Shown here in pieces: positions 62,577 through 64,000 of a DNA stretch of 64,000 nucleotides. Location: contig JAHZHL010000029.1 of NCBI GenBank assembly GCA_019420305.1, positions 1 to 64,000 on the forward strand, given 5' to 3'. This DNA is from Bacillota bacterium (GTDB lineage: Bacteria; Bacillota; Clostridia; Peptostreptococcales; Anaerovoracaceae). A program made the translations under genes and the position numbers. Below the pieces are notes generated by a model that did no database searches, was not told where the DNA came from, and saw nothing but the letters and a program-made list of their open reading frames with translations. How positions within the stretch are numbered: position 1 is the stretch's first letter; each line of letters opens with the position of its first letter.

Positions 62577-62848
62577 ATGGCCAGATATTTGAAAATATAC
62601 CTCGAACAGAAAAAGAAAATGAAACGTGAGACGAAAACACAGCAGGTTTTCATGCCGTTGACGAGATTGAATATCGGTGTCCGGACTGCATTGCCAGCGG
62701 CCGGGCAGCCAGAGAACTGCGTAAGATGGGTGTGATGGACGAACAAAAAGAAATGATTCAGAACTCTGACAGCAACGGATCGACGCAATGTTATCTGTTC
62801 CGATGCCTCCACTGCGGAAAGCATCTTCTCTGGATCGATTTTGATTAA
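62577..62848 (+). pseudogene. CbrC (UPF0167)-like remnant, frameshifted
   Basis: An ATG with GGAGGG starts MARYLKIYLEQKKKMKRETK, then the frame is lost. In another frame the sequence is VDEIEYRCPDCIASGRAARE and, near the end, CYLFRCLHCGKHLLWIDFD, then TAA at 62846. The CPDCIASGRAA block and the closing CLHCGKH motif match CbrC/UPF0167 cysteine-rich proteins as I recall them. The N-terminal part does not fit well, so this is probably a decayed gene. It lies alone on the plus strand. Confidence 0.45.
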
Positions 62849-62859
62849 AGAAATAGAAA

Positions 62860-62900
62860 CGCCTGCCGTTCCAGACTGTCTGTATCTGGTCCGGCAGGCG
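62860..62900 (-). terminator. Terminator after the saccharopine-dehydrogenase-like gene
   Basis: Arms CGCCTGCCG (62860-62868) and CGGCAGGCG (62892-62900), nine perfect pairs, with TTTCTATTTC after it on the minus strand. It closes the gene that starts upstream of the window. Confidence 0.7.
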
Positions 62901-62914
62901 CTGTTCCCTGCAAG

Positions 62915-64000
62915 CTACAGTTCCTTTATTTTCGTATCCAGCGTGATATCCAGTTCCGCCGCGTATTTAAAGTAGCAGTCCACCTGTTCGAAAGTCAGCA
63001 TATCCGAAGATATGAGACCGGTCTGATCAAATTTATCGTTAATAAACAATTTGGTAAACAGGTAGCCCCCCTGCCCGGTCAGATACATTTCCGCGGAAAT
63101 CCCGGATTTTTCATACGATTCCACCAGTCCCGGCGCAAAGACATGGGTTTCTACCAGAACATCTTTTCCGTCTTTTTTCCCATAGGCTTCAATGACCATA
63201 CATCCGGAATCCGAAATCAGACCTTCATCGATAATTTCTTTGATCTCCTCTTTAAATTTCGGAGCCGGAGGAACGTGCGCCAGCACCACATCAAACGGAG
63301 CGAGTTCCATGCCGTTTACGGTTTCTTTTTTGTGGGAAAGCAGTCCCGCCCGATAAAGGGGTTTCGCAAAATCGATTCCCGGACCCGCATATTTAAAGTA
63401 GACATTTTTCGCGCCTTTGAAAAATTTTTCCGCGTTAAAGCTGTAGTGAATCGGTTCGTCATGGCAATGTTCCACAAAGGTGATTTCCCGATCCATGTAA
63501 TCGTATCTGCGCTTAATGGGAAGTTCAAAGGCAGGCGTCCGTATCAGCTTTCCATCCACGAAGGCATAAGCTTTTTCGCTCATATCATGCAGCGCGGTCA
63601 CCGGCGACCACCAGAACGGCAGGAACCGCTTTGCTTCCACACCTTCCCATACGATATTGTAAATGGTATCGCAAGTATCCAGATAGCGCATCGCGTCTCT
63701 TGTAGCCGCGCAGATCAGCCCCGGAGCCGACCCGGTTCCTACAATGGCCGTCCTTCCGATTTCCCTGAATTTCGGCCCGTACACGTCATACTGGATCCGG
63801 ATGCTTTCTACCCAGTCCTCATGGAGCGAGGTGGTTGCCGCATAGTCCTGATAGTTGGTCTTTACTTCCAGAGCGGCATCCAGAACATTTTTCGTGCATT
63901 CAAGAGGCAGCGCGTTCAGAATCAGATCCACCCCCCGGGCGGCAGAAACGATGCTTTCTTTGCTGTGCGCGTCTACCTGCAGTCCCTTTGCTTTTTTCAG
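62915..64000 (-). CDS. Saccharopine dehydrogenase-like protein (partial at the window edge)
   Basis: At least 361 residues are seen, and the frame runs off the right edge. The visible part includes the closing strand of a Rossmann domain (VDLILNALPLECTKNVLDAAL), TAIVGTGSAPGLICAATRDAM and AAVGYG-like loops are not complete. GSAPGLICAATRDAMRYLDTCDT is the saccharopine dehydrogenase/homospermidine synthase type motif (shown in part). The enzyme would join or split amino acids with NAD(P). The substrate cannot be told. No neighbour on the right is visible, and the downstream hairpin ends the transcript. Confidence 0.72.
   Translation of the reverse strand: MKKAKGLQVDAHSKESIVSAARGVDLILNALPLECTKNVLDAALEVKTNYQDYAATTSLHEDWVESIRIQYDVYGPKFREIGRTAIVGTGSAPGLICAATRDAMRYLDTCDTIYNIVWEGVEAKRFLPFWWSPVTALHDMSEKAYAFVDGKLIRTPAFELPIKRRYDYMDREITFVEHCHDEPIHYSFNAEKFFKGAKNVYFKYAGPGIDFAKPLYRAGLLSHKKETVNGMELAPFDVVLAHVPPAPKFKEEIKEIIDEGLISDSGCMVIEAYGKKDGKDVLVETHVFAPGLVESYEKSGISAEMYLTGQGGYLFTKLFINDKFDQTGLISSDMLTFEQVDCYFKYAAELDITLDTKIKEL

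Overview
The window reads as chromosomal DNA of an anaerobic, low-to-mid GC Clostridia bacterium (Bacillota), most likely Lachnospiraceae or a neighbouring family. The evidence is SigH next to rlmB/mrnC/cysS, a FabK-type fatty acid operon with a FabT-like box, a CIRCE-controlled Hsp20, AddB rather than RecBCD, a BMP-type nucleoside transporter and tRNAs with encoded CCA. No phage, insertion sequence or CRISPR array was seen. Almost every gene lies on the minus strand; the clear plus-strand exceptions are an ABC-F ATPase, a small XRE regulator and a CbrC-like remnant.

Layout, by window coordinate (minus-strand transcription runs right to left). 1-5.6 kb: cysE-cysS-mrnC-small membrane protein-thyA-folA-rlmB-sigH, then tRNA-Thr and the first codons of tuf. 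5.7-11.4 kb: an M23/G5 peptidase, a PHP phosphoesterase, a DJ-1 protein and the NAD operon nadA-nadB-nadC. 11.6-16.4 kb: a purine-nucleoside-type BMP ABC transporter. 16.5-19.4 kb: a long coiled-coil protein, signal peptidase I and xpt; then tRNA-Ala. 19.8-26 kb: a molybdenum hydroxylase with its FAD/Fe-S partner and two small CxxC proteins, behind a candidate Moco riboswitch with a terminator. 26-29.4 kb: addB. 29.4-36.4 kb: fatty acid operon fabH-fabK-fabD-fabG-fabF-fabZ, ending in a MarR domain fused to a FabK-like flavodoxin-independent (nitronate monooxygenase-type) domain. 36.4-41.3 kb: ABC-F, a HAD phosphatase, hsp20, an array of three hairpins, an XRE regulator and peroxide genes bcp-yaaA. 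41.5-48.4 kb: an AgrC/AgrA-like two-component pair, a Fic remnant, an XRE membrane regulator and kdpDE. 48.5-57.4 kb: a small membrane protein, an oadB-type sodium pump subunit, tex, prfB (with its programmed frameshift), an alpha/beta hydrolase and secA. 57.6-64 kb: a three-domain regulator, a frame-shifted GDSL esterase, an M20 peptidase, a two-protein membrane module (one DUF5058), a CbrC remnant and a saccharopine-dehydrogenase-like gene running off the window.

Most notable observations. (1) The MarR/FabK-like fusion closes the fab operon, carries Tyr where the family's catalytic His sits, and the operon promoter carries a near-perfect FabT-type operator; together they suggest a flavin- or redox-sensing regulator of fatty acid synthesis. 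(2) The GDSL gene is split exactly at a canonical minus-1 slippery heptamer. (3) An ABC permease gene has an in-frame TAG followed by a coding-like coiled-coil tail that ends just before the operon terminator. (4) Three inverted repeats recur with an exact 73-bp period next to an XRE gene. (5) A DUF5058 / membrane protein / M20 peptidase / regulator cassette looks like an uncharacterised uptake-and-cleavage system. All functions are inferred by reading; no database search was possible.
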